Notes under the pieces: generated by a model
The model's database searches: none
The model's input: the letters and a program-made list of their open reading frames with translations, nothing else
What the model was told of the DNA's origin: nothing
Position numbers and translations under genes: made by a program
From: Parus major
Lineage: Eukaryota; Chordata; Aves; Passeriformes; Paridae
Direction: 5' to 3'
Length of the DNA stretch: 64,000 nucleotides
Assembly: GCF_001522545.3 (NCBI RefSeq)
Contig: NC_031771.1
Location: 27,103,277 to 27,167,276 of the forward strand
Shown: positions 55,901 to 63,203 of the stretch, piece by piece
Layout: every line of letters starts with the position of its first letter
Position numbering within the stretch: position 1 is the stretch's first letter

Positions 55901-57993
55901 ATAGTAAGTGTAGTGTTGGAGGAATCAGGATTTACAGCAGTCAAACATCTGGAGACAGTGAGAATTGGATATCTTTCTCTGTTAATGCCTCATGGCTTGA
56001 TGATGTTCGGATTTAAATCCTTTCCTATGGAATTAAAGCAAAGCTATCAGGTACTTAGATGAAGAAATACTGGAGAAAAGCAAAACCAAAGAAAACCAAT
56101 AATGGAAGGAAGATGACAAAACACTGAAAAACTGCAAATGGAAATATACTGTAGACCTATTTATGGAATTTGAAACAATAGGAAACCACAGAGCCATTTG
56201 CCAGATGGCTACAGAAGTTTCCAAACTGGGACTGCACCAGTCAAAAGCAAGGATGGAAAAATGCTTACAGTGCCGATGGAACAGAAACATAGGTCTGTCA
56301 CACTAAAATAAAACTTTATCTGAACAAAGTACATGGCTCCAGCAAAGCTGTGATTTGAATTTGCTATAAAGTTATCTGTTCATCCTAGGAGTTGATGTAG
56401 TGACTCATAGATGTTTCTCAGTAGTGAAGAGGGAGTCTTTCCAATTAGCAATTGGATTTTGTTAGCAAAATGCCAGTTTGTTAGCAAAAGTAGGTTCCAG
56501 GAATTAAGTGATTGTACTTTTCAGTATCAGAACTAGGAGCTAATAAAAATACTTTCTTTTGCCCATCATGTTGTTGGAGTTCATATTGGATCTTGAACCT
56601 CTGGCTTACAGATACAGGCTTGAACTCATATAAAGAAAGAACTCTGGAAACAACCTTAATAGAAATGGATGAGTTTTGAGTAGAGGAGAATGATTACCTT
56701 ATGATCCAACTTTAAAACTATTAAGGGCTGTTAATTTGGAGTAAGAGGAAGGAACAAGGAGGCAGGTGAAGCCTTGGGCTAATCTTGTTACCTTTTAGAC
56801 TTGGCTCAGCAGTGGGATGTGATCAGAAGCATGAAAATTTTGCGTGTTGGTTTTTGCTTGGTGTTCTCTACACACGTTTCTTCCAAAATCCCCTGAGAAA
56901 TGATGTGGTGTTTTTATTTTACAGATATGAGTTGCCAGGAATCCATGGATTAAATTTTGTTCTGAAGAATTCCCTTGGTGGTGGTGGTATAGCTTCCCTA
57001 AGAAGTGACCCACAGGCATGTATCAAAGCAGTAATTTTAATAAAGTAATTTTTTATGGGTCTCTTTATAACCAGCTTTTGGGCTGGAACTGTGAGGTTTG
57101 GGGTTTGAATCTAGTTCCTTTTAATTTCCTATAGATACTGTCTATTTAATTTTCTAAGGTTTGAAAACAGCATAGGAAAGTAGAAAGTTGATTTAGAATA
57201 CTTGATGAAAAAGATGTGTACTAATAAGATAGTACATCATAAAGAGCATAACTGATTTGACTAACAGTTTTTTGATGCACCAGCAAAATTAGTTTCTGAG
57301 AAAGGCTGTCACATTCTGAAAAATTATTTACTAGACAATTCTGATTGTTTCCAAGTATATACTTGTGCATGTTGCAAGGAACCATGCACTGTAGGACAGT
57401 TCCTCATTTAGCATATGCCTTCTATAGTTAAAATACTGATAAATCATATAAACATGAAAACCAGATGGATATGAGAGGTTTTTTTGTGTTGATGATACAT
57501 GAAAATTTTTTTGCAAGTGTACAATCTGAGTATTAAAATTTAAAACATCTAAACCTGAAGATGAGATCCTAAGCAATGCTACAGCTCACACAGCTGTGTT
57601 CATAGGCTCAGAAATGCTCATGTGCAAATAATCTCAGCATAGCCAAGAAGTCTGTTCACAAAGTAAAGTGATGCTATGTATGAATAGATAGAATTGAACC
57701 CCAAATGAATTGATTTTAGCATTAGGTACCAAATAAATGGAAGAAACTGTTCAATCGTTTCAGATTTGGATGCTTGAAAATTCAAGCAACTTAGACTGAA
57801 TTCTCACACTGATTATAGGAAAAACACTCATATAAAACCATTTTTAAAAAACTTGTTTTAAAAGGATGATATATTTAGATAGCAAAATAAAATGTTGGTT
57901 TGGTTCTTTTTCTTACAGGGTAAAGCACTTGGACAGATGCTGTTGGATTTCCAGATTAAAAATGTTCCTGATTTAAAATCACTGATAGAATAA
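4438..57993 (+). CDS. AtuA-family (acyclic terpene utilisation) protein, 20 exons, 645 aa
   Basis: Twenty exons join in frame into 1,938 nt (645 residues plus TAA). Exons: 4438-4603, 4862-4962, 5306-5375, 6387-6517, 8181-8269, 9407-9506, 10857-10900, 12033-12110, 20830-21026, 23262-23326, 23598-23704, 25350-25461, 28785-28884, 39977-40016, 41026-41077, 46244-46355, 50261-50344, 51872-51995, 56925-57015, 57919-57993. Residues 1-38 are rich in Arg (7 in the first 32, no acidic residue before Glu33), suggesting a mitochondrial presequence. The AtuA core (about 40-480) shows SGFWGD (46-51), [11 protein letters not shown] (69-79), [11 protein letters not shown] (115-125), TGRCVDS (203-209), [10 protein letters not shown] (245-254), TGGLIS (284-289) and [12 protein letters not shown] (454-465). 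The C-terminal AtuA domain (about 525-630) has [16 protein letters not shown] (535-550) and LGGGG (608-612). Start: first in-frame ATG, G at -3. In Pseudomonas, atuA belongs to the citronellol/geraniol breakdown cluster; the exact reaction of AtuA is unclear and its animal role is unknown to me. Confidence 0.93.
4862..4962 (+). CDS. AtuA-like gene exon 2
   Basis: Encodes residues 56-89, including [15 protein letters not shown], a signature block of the family. Acceptor CCGCCAG, donor CCC|GTAAGT. A second GT lies 4 bases further on, giving a possible alternative end at 4966. Confidence 0.92.
4963..5305 (+). other. Intron 2
   Basis: GTAAGT to TTTCAG, phase 0. The GC-rich island fades out across it. 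No other feature seen. Confidence 0.85.
5306..5375 (+). CDS. AtuA-like gene exon 3
   Basis: Short exon of 70 nt encoding residues 90-112, [20 protein letters not shown] and onward. It matches the family block between the VFDYL and ISNAGG motifs; without it the frame breaks between exons 2 and 4. Acceptor TTTCAG, donor AAAG|GTATGC. An alternative acceptor TTTTAG ends at 5312. Confidence 0.9.
5376..6386 (+). other. Intron 3
   Basis: GTATGC to TATTAG, phase 1. It contains a CR1 fragment close to its 5' end (separate entry). The rest is AT-rich with no feature seen. Confidence 0.88.
5425..5781 (+). mobile_element. CR1-type LINE 3' fragment
   Basis: About 355 bp match the general plan of a CR1 3' end: the GGGGCTGTTCA.. 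AAGGCTC segment, a GGGTAGATTTAGATTGGA stretch, a GAATGCCCCATTCCTGGAAA stretch, and a tail with AACCCAAACCATTCTAG followed by repeated ATTCTAG octamer-like units. It is strongly 5'-truncated and diverged, as most avian CR1 copies are. It lies in sense orientation within intron 3. Recognition is from memory of the family pattern; I ran no alignment. Confidence 0.85.
6387..6517 (+). CDS. AtuA-like gene exon 4
   Basis: Encodes residues 113-156, [20 protein letters not shown] and onward to AGDDLMSE. This is the nucleotide-binding-like Gly-rich block expected at this point in AtuA. A long T-tract precedes the TATTAG acceptor; donor GAG|GTATTT. Confidence 0.95.
6518..8180 (+). other. Intron 4
   Basis: GTATTT to TAACAG, phase 0. 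AT-rich with several A-runs near 7025-7140. No exon, RNA gene or transposon recognised. Confidence 0.85.
8181..8269 (+). CDS. AtuA-like gene exon 5
   Basis: Encodes residues 157-185 plus two bases of Gly186; carries [15 protein letters not shown] and a variable surface segment. Acceptor TAACAG, donor GG|GTAAGT. Confidence 0.93.
8270..9406 (+). other. Intron 5
   Basis: GTAAGT to TTTTAG, phase 2. Nothing recognisable inside. Confidence 0.85.
9407..9506 (+). CDS. AtuA-like gene exon 6
   Basis: Encodes residues 186-219 with [18 protein letters not shown], one of the most conserved blocks of the family and a likely part of the active site. Acceptor TTTTAG, donor TCT|GTAAGT. Confidence 0.95.
9507..10856 (+). 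other. Intron 6
   Basis: GTAAGT to TTCTAG, phase 0. It holds a perfect inverted repeat at 10064-10092 (separate entry) and nothing else I can name. Confidence 0.85.
10064..10092. repeat. Perfect 13-bp inverted repeat with 3-nt loop
   Basis: Left arm TGTGAAGGATCAC (10064-10076), loop ATA, right arm GTGATCCTTCACA (10080-10092). The arms pair without mismatch. In the intronic transcript this would fold into a tight hairpin. It could be the fossil core of a small palindromic element, or a chance hairpin. Confidence 0.9.
10857..10900 (+). CDS. AtuA-like gene exon 7
   Basis: Small exon of 44 nt encoding residues 220-233, [14 protein letters not shown], plus two bases of Ser234. It matches the family's F-W..DD.D.LA.G stretch. 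Acceptor TTCTAG, donor AAG|GTAAAT. Confidence 0.93.
10901..12032 (+). other. Intron 7
   Basis: GTAAAT to TTCCAG, phase 2. No feature recognised. Confidence 0.85.
12033..12110 (+). CDS. AtuA-like gene exon 8
   Basis: Encodes residues 234-259 with [19 protein letters not shown], a highly conserved family block. The donor must be TG|GTAGGT; using the GT four bases later would read into a stop. Acceptor TTCCAG. Confidence 0.95.
12111..20829 (+). other. Intron 8 (8.7 kb)
   Basis: GTAGGT to TTCTAG, phase 2. The protein reads straight through from DW to HNIGFP as in bacterial relatives, so no coding exon is missing. Contents are unique-looking AT-rich sequence, short T-runs and a C-rich tract near 19120-19145. 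I see no clear transposon or RNA gene. Confidence 0.8.
20830..21026 (+). CDS. AtuA-like gene exon 9
   Basis: Largest exon, 197 nt, residues 260-325. Holds [18 protein letters not shown] and a .[16 protein letters not shown] block, all typical of AtuA. Acceptor ATTCTAG, donor CCAG|GTTAGT. Confidence 0.95.
21027..23261 (+). other. Intron 9
   Basis: GTTAGT to CCATAG, phase 1. Contains a TG microsatellite (separate entry); otherwise nothing recognised. Confidence 0.85.
22911..22938. repeat. (TG)14 microsatellite
   Basis: Fourteen uninterrupted TG units in intron 9. Such runs are usually length-variable between individuals. Confidence 0.95.
23262..23326 (+). CDS. AtuA-like gene exon 10
   Basis: Encodes residues 326-347, [20 protein letters not shown] and onward. 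The V.V.GA.G.PP segment is a family hallmark. Acceptor CCATAG, donor AAG|GTATTA. Confidence 0.93.
23598..23704 (+). CDS. AtuA-like gene exon 11
   Basis: Encodes residues 348-382 plus two bases of Arg383. Contains [13 protein letters not shown] and a Lys/Ala-rich helix ([14 protein letters not shown]). It is separated from exon 10 by only 271 bp. Acceptor CATTAG, donor AAAG|GTTGGT. Confidence 0.93.
23705..25349 (+). other. Intron 11
   Basis: GTTGGT to TTGCAG, phase 2. The frame stays open for about 190 bases past the donor on the plus strand, but that stretch has no family match and would not join exon 12. Nothing else recognised. Confidence 0.8.
25350..25461 (+). CDS. AtuA-like gene exon 12
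   Basis: Encodes residues 383-420, with [17 protein letters not shown]. Acceptor TTGCAG, donor GGT|GTAAGT. Confidence 0.94.
25462..28784 (+). other. Intron 12
   Basis: GTAAGT to AAGCAG, phase 0. A short run of CTTAGAAAT-like units lies near 26255-26290. No other feature recognised. Confidence 0.8.
28785..28884 (+). CDS. AtuA-like gene exon 13
   Basis: Encodes residues 421-453, with [20 protein letters not shown] and the IAPAGTGM segment. In bacterial relatives this part leads straight into APGLTG, here encoded 11 kb downstream. Acceptor AAGCAG, donor ATGG|GTAATT. Confidence 0.94.
37780..37816. repeat. ATTACTTAT-type tandem repeat
   Basis: Imperfect copies of ATTACTTAT follow one another three times in a short AT-rich stretch of intron 13. 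Confidence 0.75.
38066..38170. repeat. 35-bp tandem repeat, three copies
   Basis: Three head-to-tail units at 38066-38100, 38101-38135 and 38136-38170, each exactly 35 bp with only a few substitutions and no gaps. The shared core is CACATAAACAATAATCA. It is a minisatellite-like triplication directly before a coding-like stretch. Confidence 0.93.
38222..38545 (+). pseudogene. Degenerate coding-like stretch in intron 13, unknown origin
   Basis: One plus-strand frame runs from an ATG at 38222 to a TAA at 38540-38542 with only two internal stops (38261 and 38315 region). After the second stop it stays open for about 75 codons, with protein-like composition (for example [18 protein letters not shown]). 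A second frame is open from 38219 to about 38368 and looks equally protein-like ([19 protein letters not shown]). A frame switch between two plausible frames suggests an old processed pseudogene or transposon fragment with a frameshift. I do not recognise the parent. It has no link to the AtuA frame. It could also be chance. Confidence 0.3.
39977..40016 (+). CDS. AtuA-like gene exon 14 (40-nt micro-exon)
   Basis: Only 40 nt, encoding residues 454-466, [13 protein letters not shown], and two bases of Val467. The motif closes the AtuA core and is nearly invariant in the family. Two donors overlap here (GTGTAA at 40015 and GTAAGT at 40017); only the second keeps the frame with exon 15. Acceptor TTCCAG. 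Confidence 0.92.
40017..41025 (+). other. Intron 14
   Basis: GTAAGT to TCTAG, phase 2. No feature recognised. Confidence 0.85.
41026..41077 (+). CDS. AtuA-like gene exon 15
   Basis: Encodes residues 467-484, [18 protein letters not shown], the end of the AtuA core. Acceptor TCTAG, donor CAG|GTAGGA. Confidence 0.92.
43370..44310 (-). other. Compositionally distinct block, possible old retrocopy or transposon
   Basis: This block has more GC than its surroundings and reads like messenger or transposon sequence, chiefly on the minus strand, where open stretches of up to about 110 codons occur (43372-43713). Stops interrupt every frame, so it is not an intact gene. It sits directly next to a CR1 copy. 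I cannot name the family. Confidence 0.3.
44360..44745 (+). mobile_element. CR1-type LINE fragment with internal deletion
   Basis: It begins in the CR1 segment ACTGGTGAGGCCACATCTC.. CCAGTTCTGGGCCCCTCA, continues through AGCTGAGGGAGCTGTGGTTG and ACCTGAGAGGAGG, then jumps to the 3' end segment (CATACCTGGAAGTGTTTAAA, GGTTGGACTTGATGATCTCA, CTTTCCCAACCT). The middle portion normally between these parts is missing. Sense orientation in intron 15. Recognition is by family pattern from memory. Confidence 0.9.
45249..45770 (+). mobile_element. Avian endogenous-retrovirus LTR fragment (solo, 3'-truncated)
   Basis: It starts TGTCAGGGTTTATTCCCAGG and contains segments I associate with a common bird LTR family: GGCAACTAAGTGCCACTCAG, AGATAAGAACAGTTTAATAA, GACAAGTGATGCACCA, a TATA-like TTTATATACTGGGCATG, and GGTCAGCTGTCCTGGCCATG. 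The expected 3' part ending in CA is missing, so the copy is broken. No retroviral coding region adjoins it, which points to a solo LTR. Minus-strand open frames in it are incidental. Confidence 0.78.
46244..46355 (+). CDS. AtuA-like gene exon 16 (acidic linker)
   Basis: Encodes residues 485-521. This acidic stretch links the core to the C-terminal domain and is the least conserved-looking part of the protein. Acceptor GTACAG, donor AAAG|GTATGT. Confidence 0.88.
46356..50260 (+). other. Intron 16
   Basis: GTATGT to GTACAG, phase 1. Contains a 35-bp tandem duplication at 48686-48755. A purine-rich stretch lies at about 49060-49150. No gene recognised. Confidence 0.82.
48686..48755. repeat. 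Exact 35-bp tandem duplication
   Basis: Units 48686-48720 and 48721-48755 are identical (CCAGTATTTGGAGCATAAGA at the start, ending ACTGGGT). The lack of any mismatch suggests a recent duplication. Confidence 0.95.
50261..50344 (+). CDS. AtuA-like gene exon 17 (C-terminal domain start)
   Basis: Encodes residues 522-549 with [15 protein letters not shown], the strongest signature of the AtuA C-terminal domain. Acceptor GTACAG, donor ATAG|GTATTT. Confidence 0.95.
50345..51871 (+). other. Intron 17
   Basis: GTATTT to TAACAG, phase 1. AT-rich with T-runs near 51096-51160; nothing recognised. Confidence 0.85.
51872..51995 (+). CDS. AtuA-like gene exon 18
   Basis: Encodes residues 550-590: [20 protein letters not shown] and a helix ending in an EEE cluster. 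The GV.AR.P.Y.P pattern follows the SGDKG motif in family members. Acceptor TAACAG, donor ACAAG|GTGAGT. Confidence 0.94.
51996..56924 (+). other. Intron 18
   Basis: GTGAGT to TTTACAG, phase 2. A purine-rich, slightly protein-like stretch lies at about 55600-55815 but I cannot link it to a family. Nothing else recognised. Confidence 0.8.
56925..57015 (+). CDS. AtuA-like gene exon 19 (GC donor)
   Basis: Encodes residues 591-621, with [18 protein letters not shown] and SDPQ. The next exon starts GKALGQ, and the family reads D.QGKA at this point, so the exon must end at 57015. The intron therefore begins GCATGT, a non-canonical GC donor after CAG. The nearest GT, four bases on, would give a stop one codon later. 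Acceptor TTTACAG. Confidence 0.9.
57016..57918 (+). other. Intron 19 (GC-AG type)
   Basis: Starts GCATGT and ends TTCTTACAG, phase 0. GC donors make up a small known class of U2-type introns and usually follow CAG or AAG, as here. Confidence 0.85.
57919..57993 (+). CDS. AtuA-like gene exon 20 (stop)
   Basis: Encodes residues 622-645, starting [16 protein letters not shown] and ending before TAA. GKALGQ.L is the usual end of the AtuA C-terminal domain. The final 12 or so residues look like a lineage-specific tail. Acceptor CTTACAG. Confidence 0.93.
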   Translation, partial: GKALGQMLLDFQIKNVPDLKSLIE

Positions 57994-58483
57994 CAGGTGT
58001 TTAATATTTTAACACTAAGTGGTATAAAAACATGTTATAAACAAGAACTGGCTTCTTGAATTAATTTTGGGTTTTTTAAGGTTAAAGAGTAGAAAGTTGG
58101 CAGTTACTTCTCAGAGGCTTAGCTATATGGCACAGATTAGCAAATATTTTGAGTAATACCAGACTAATAGCTCTGTCTGATAACATTTCCTGTCTAGATA
58201 ATACAATGGATGAAGAATCAGTTTATTACCTGCAAAACAGAATTAATCAAATTGCAACATAACATTTAATTATGACACAAGATAATCTTTGTTTCAAGAT
58301 AGAAATTACCTCCTGTTTGGTCCATCTCTCTTTTCCTTCTCTCATCCTTTATTTGAAAACTGACTGGACTGCTGTCATGTCAGCTGTGTCTGTCCTGTGC
58401 AGTGAGTGAGGCTGGGTGACCTGCTCTGCACTGCTGGGAAGTCAGCACTGTCTGCTACTGGGGAACAGCTTTCCCTGCTGGGC

Positions 58484-58489
58484 AATAAA
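58484..58489 (+). terminator. Candidate poly(A) signal AATAAA
   Basis: First AATAAA after the stop codon, about 490 nt downstream, followed by GT-rich sequence (TTTGGTGGTG near 58541). Later AATAAA hexamers at 58680 and 59735 could serve longer 3' UTR forms. Confidence 0.45.
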
Positions 58490-58499
58490 GAAAAGTAAT

Positions 58500-61400
58500 A
58501 ATTGGTACTGTTATACAGTGACTGGTCGTAAATGCTGACCTTTGGTGGTGATCCACCAAACTTCCAGCACTTTGTCTGGTTAATGACAGACTTTGTTACT
58601 ACATTTTCCAATACCTTTTACTAATTAATCCTTCAGTTGAAAGCACTGAATAGTAGTAAATTGCAGATCTTAGTGTAGTAATAAATTTGAAGATGTGGAA
58701 AGGGGAGTCTGCCCTCTCACTCCTTCTTGTGGTGGTGCAATCTTGGCAGGGATGAAGCAGGCCTGGGTGGTTCCAGGGCTATTAAATCCTTGATTTGTGC
58801 AGGAGAGTCATGCCTGGATTAAGTTGTCATTTGCATTGCCCTTCCCACAAGAAGGTGTCTTCTGCTATGAAGGAAAACCATGTTGAGTGCAGTGTATTCT
58901 GTCTTTCTTCTGACTCCCAGTTATCACCTCTCCATCTCCCTTCCTGCACAATATGATTAGCATGTTCACATTGGGGTACTTCTGAACTTCTTCATCTCAT
59001 TAAGAAGAGACTTAAAAATCTGTATCATACTTCTGGGAAAATAGCAAGGTGGAGATTCTGGTAACTGTATTTTCTCTGCAGAAGCTATAAAAATACTACT
59101 CCACACGTTCAGGCATTTTATATTCATATTTTTTTATTTTACTTTGGGGAGATTGTATTAATTGTTTAGCGCTGACGAAAGGAGGCATTACTCATACCAG
59201 AAAAAATTATGGAAATAAGTGGTTTTTTGTCACCAAACCTATCTGTTAGTTCCTAAATTTCCAGTGCTGTATATCACTGTTACTAATTTCCTAGCCACTT
59301 GCTTGCTAGTAAGGACTATGCAATGAATTGTTCCCACATTTTCTGTGGTTTTTGCTTATTCAGATTGAAGGTATCATAAATGAATGCTTTATCCATCTAA
59401 ACATTTATTGCCTGAGTAAATCATAGGTACTGTCCATGTGTACAACATGACTGTCAGGTTGTAAAAAATGAGTCATTACTTCATTGCAGAAAAACGGCCA
59501 AGGTAATAACTTGAAAGGGAAAATGGCATGCAGGTTTTATTATGTTTACAGTCACTGTTTGTTAGAAAACTTCCTTCATAATTTGGGCGCCTGTTGAGGA
59601 GAGGAAGTAAAAAAGAAAAAAATTACAGACCTCAGTAGCAAACCTTCAAGGATAAAAAGGCTACAGTAAATATTTGCAGTTCACTCAATATGCTGCTTAA
59701 GTCACTCTGGAAATGTGTATGCAGTAAGTCTCTGAATAAAAGTGAACATTTATAAAAATATAAATTTGTTTTAGTTGTTTATGTGGTTTCTTCTACTGGA
59801 AGAGAGTGATACTTAGTTCAGAGGTTCTTTGTTTGGGGCAGTTTCACTTGCCTGCAATTTCATGCATTGTCTTGCTGGTTCCCTTCTTTGTTCAGGTTTT
59901 GTCTGTTCTGTCCCTAGTCTTTGTTAAATACAAAAACCAAAAAACTAAATGATACTGTTTGTTGGAGAGGTGGTCACTTACAGCTCATAATGGAAGCTGT
60001 AATTGCTGAAAGGAATAGTACAGTGTTCAAATTGATTTGATATGGGAATACAAAACCATTATTTTTTACCTCTGGAGTAACCCTTTTGGATGCTATGAAA
60101 TCATCCTTCACAAACATGTTTTCTGTCCATTATTTCTTTCACCAGCTTAAACCAAATGGCTTTGCTTTTTAGATATTTTTCTTGCAAAGTATACCCTCCA
60201 AAAATCCCTATCCAAAGATGTCGTTCTCCTTAATGACCTTATGAATCCTTAACATGTTTTGAATTCAGGAAACTCTGCTTTAGCAGTCCCACATGACCTG
60301 AAAGTAAAGCTTGAGTAATTGAGAGAGGTTTGGTAAAATATAAATTATACACAAAGGTGAGCATGTATGCAGTCAGCATTGGTTTAAATTCAGTCAGTTT
60401 AAATTCATCTTGCCTGCTTGTTAAACCAGGTCTGTTCCTCATACAGGCAAGAACATACCCTTCCAATTCTCCGCCTTTCCTGCCTTTTCCCTGCTGTGTT
60501 AGCTGTGAGAGCAGGATGGAAATTGTAATGTCTAGTGCATAAAATAAGGTTCCCTCTAATACAGGAGTTTCAGTGTAATGGAAACTGGCTTACACCTCTT
60601 AAGTTTTTGTACTTTGGCTCATCTGCTCTACTAAACAAAGGCTGCATTCTTACCTCTCACAGCTTTCTTACTGCATCGCAGCCTAACTCAAAAATAAAGC
60701 ATGAGGTTTATCATTAAATTAATCCACAACACATAACAGTCCAAACAAATTCCAAAGTGATTTTCCTACTTAAATTTGTGTACTAAAAGTACAAAAGCTA
60801 TTATACAAAAGTCAGCCAAGAGGATGTGCCAGTGTTTGATGCACAATGTATATTTTTAGTTTTGCAATCTCCAGTAGAGATGTTTTTTCCACTAAAGTAC
60901 ATGCTTTCTCCCCCTTCTCAGATGAAAAAAATATGTTAAGTATACTTTACATTGTACTGTGTAAGTTCGACAGTAATAGAAGTGCAGCCCCTTGGGTTTG
61001 AAAGCAGAAAAATGTTGGGTTGCAGGTTGCTTCTCAAGAATTTGAATGGTTTCATTCAGGAATTACTCTGATGTGTTGTATTAAGTGCTTTGCACACAGT
61101 AATGCTCAAAACTGTTGCAAGGTAGTGGCAAAGCACTACCTGGGTAGATTCCACAGACCCACCTGCTCTGTAACGCCTTTTGGGCTTGTTCACTGGGGTT
61201 TCTGGGCTTGAGAGTGAGTGAGTGAGTGAGTGAGTGAGTGGTTGGAGGGGGAGGGAGGAAGCTCTTCAGTGCCCTAGGTATGAGGAAATTACAATGCGGA
61301 AATGTCACACCTTTCACCTTACTACTTTGAAATCCTCCCATGCAGTAAGACTTCGAGGTTCGCCATGACAATTGCTCTTCTTCAGTTTCATCCTGGTTTC

Positions 61401-62700
61401 CTTTCCGGATTTACTTGAAATGGACCCTGCTGATTTTGGGATTAAAGCTAACTGGCATGAAGAAAGCAAACAAAGGATGCCTCCATGTGAAAGATCTTGT
61501 TAGGAATTGTCTGTATCCGCCAGGGAGTTCAGCTTAATTCCTCTACCTTCCTTTGGACAAGGAAGAGAAACCTGAGCTGTAGGTCTGAAGCATCTCTACC
61601 ACCTTTTTCAGCAAAGACCATTCAGACACTCCCTAGACAGCTTTAGGGAAGGGGAGAGGGGGAATCTTGAGATGGCAGCAGGCAGGAATGGTGCTTATCC
61701 ACACAGGAGGGAGATGGGAACCTTTCTGTGCCAGGACTTTCTGTGGAGTCTTTGACAAGCTTGTGTGGCTGCAGCTCTGGACCAGCTGCTTTGACCACAA
61801 TCAAATGGGTGAGACCCTTTATGAGGATGAGGTGTTTTAATTTTTTTTCCCCTCATCCATTAAAAAAATGCACTAGCAAAAAATGAGAAGTTCCTCCTTC
61901 TCTCTCCCCCATTTTTATTTACAAAGAGAAAAAGCTTCAGACTTTCCAAATATGTTTTTTTAAAATCTGGATTTGAAAATACACTCAATTATATAATCAT
62001 GTGTGGCTGGTGGCTAATCCACAGGGTTCCTGTACCAGCATCATAAGCTACATCTAAAAGGTATTTTCTCTTTTGTAAGTGATGTGATTTGAACTAGGGG
62101 GCTTGAGAGGGGTAAGCCTCTGTTGCATAAAAATTTGGCTAAGACTCCAGAGAAAATCCCAAAGGCCTGATCACTCTGTTGGTAGTGCTGGGGCTCTGGC
62201 CTGTAATCAGCAAGTGAACAAGAGGTTATGTGGGGCCTCTGCAGATGAAGCAAGGTGAGGATAGTCTTTGCTTCCCAGGAAGCTGCTCTCTGCTCCAAGC
62301 AGGAGGAAACAGAAGGGAACCAGCCACTGTTTTTTGTTAACAAGTAGTGAGGTAACCCCTTACCCTGCAATATTTTCTTTACTGAGGAAGTGGAAAAACT
62401 TGCTTTTGGTTCATCAATAAGCTTTCATGTTTACAAGATCCTGAACCTGGGTTCAGAATCTGTGATGGTAGAAGGCTCTCACCTGCTATGTCCTTTCCAT
62501 CCCATTTGCCTTCCGAATCATACCAGAATTGTTTGCTAATGGAAAGAAAAGGGATAGCGAACATTTTCGCTTTTTTTGCTGGTGTGACCAATGGGATTCT
62601 ACAACTCTGGGGTGGTCTAGAGATCTCATTCGTGTTCCACAGAGTTTAAAGTGACTGAGGAGAGAAAAATAACCTACTGTTTCAACGCGGTTTGCCTGTG
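58500..62700. other. Intergenic spacer, no gene seen
   Basis: AT-rich sequence between the AtuA-like gene and the second CpG island. Open frames are short and without family resemblance. The only clear feature is a GAGT microsatellite at 61211-61240. Confidence 0.7.
61211..61240. repeat. GAGT/GTGA tetranucleotide microsatellite
   Basis: About seven perfect AGTG units in a row, followed by a G-rich tail (GGAGGGGGAGGGAGG). Confidence 0.95.
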
Positions 62701-62889
62701 GAGAGCTGCCAAGCTGTTACACACCAGTGCTACTCTTCCCGCTTCCCCGTTTCGTATTTGGCATCCTAGGGTTGCAGCGTTTGCCCGAGTTTAAAGGAAG
62801 ATGCTCCACCAAACTTCTCCAGCATTCTTACGCGCATATCCTTCCACCTTCCCCCTCCCTCTGCCCGTTCCGTGTTTCTCGGAGGGGAA

Positions 62890-63035
62890 GGCTCCCCCCT
62901 GCAGCCGGAGCGGCTGCGGCACGAACAAAGATCCATGGCAGCGGGCTGGGGCGCGGTGGCGACGGCGGGGACTCGGTGAAAGGCTGCAGCCACGGCCACC
63001 TCCCCTGCCACTCTCCGCGCCCTGCCATCTTCCAG
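62890..63035 (+). other. Possible untranslated first exon (donor at 63036)
   Basis: A near-consensus donor, TTCCAG|GTAAGA, lies inside the CpG island in plus orientation. It could end a non-coding first exon from an upstream start of the second gene. The 5' edge given is a guess. A short upstream reading frame (ATG at 62935 region, closed by TGA after about 14 codons) fits a leader exon. Confidence 0.3.
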
Positions 63036-63185
63036 GTAAGATGAATGTCTGTCCCATCCATCATCCCGCCATCCCCGAGGGGGCGGGAACCTGCTCGGTT
63101 ACTGAAACTTCCGAGCCTCCGTCGCAGCGGCATTGTTGACCTGACAGGGCTGCTCTTTTGTGGGCTCCGTTGCCAGGATTTAGCC

Positions 63186-63203
63186 ATTTGCATAATGGAT
63201 TAG
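63186..63203. promoter_or_regulatory. Octamer and paired-type homeodomain site
   Basis: ATTTGCAT (POU octamer) is followed by the overlapping TAATGGATTA, which fits the TAAT-NN-ATTA dimer site of paired-type homeodomain proteins. It lies in an AT-rich gap within the CpG island, about 650 bp before the start codon of the downstream gene. Binding is inferred from motif only. Confidence 0.35.

Noticed and set aside
57020..57025. GT donor four bases after exon 19
   Set aside because: It breaks the frame and gives an immediate stop, losing the conserved GKALGQ end. The GC donor at 57016 is the better choice.
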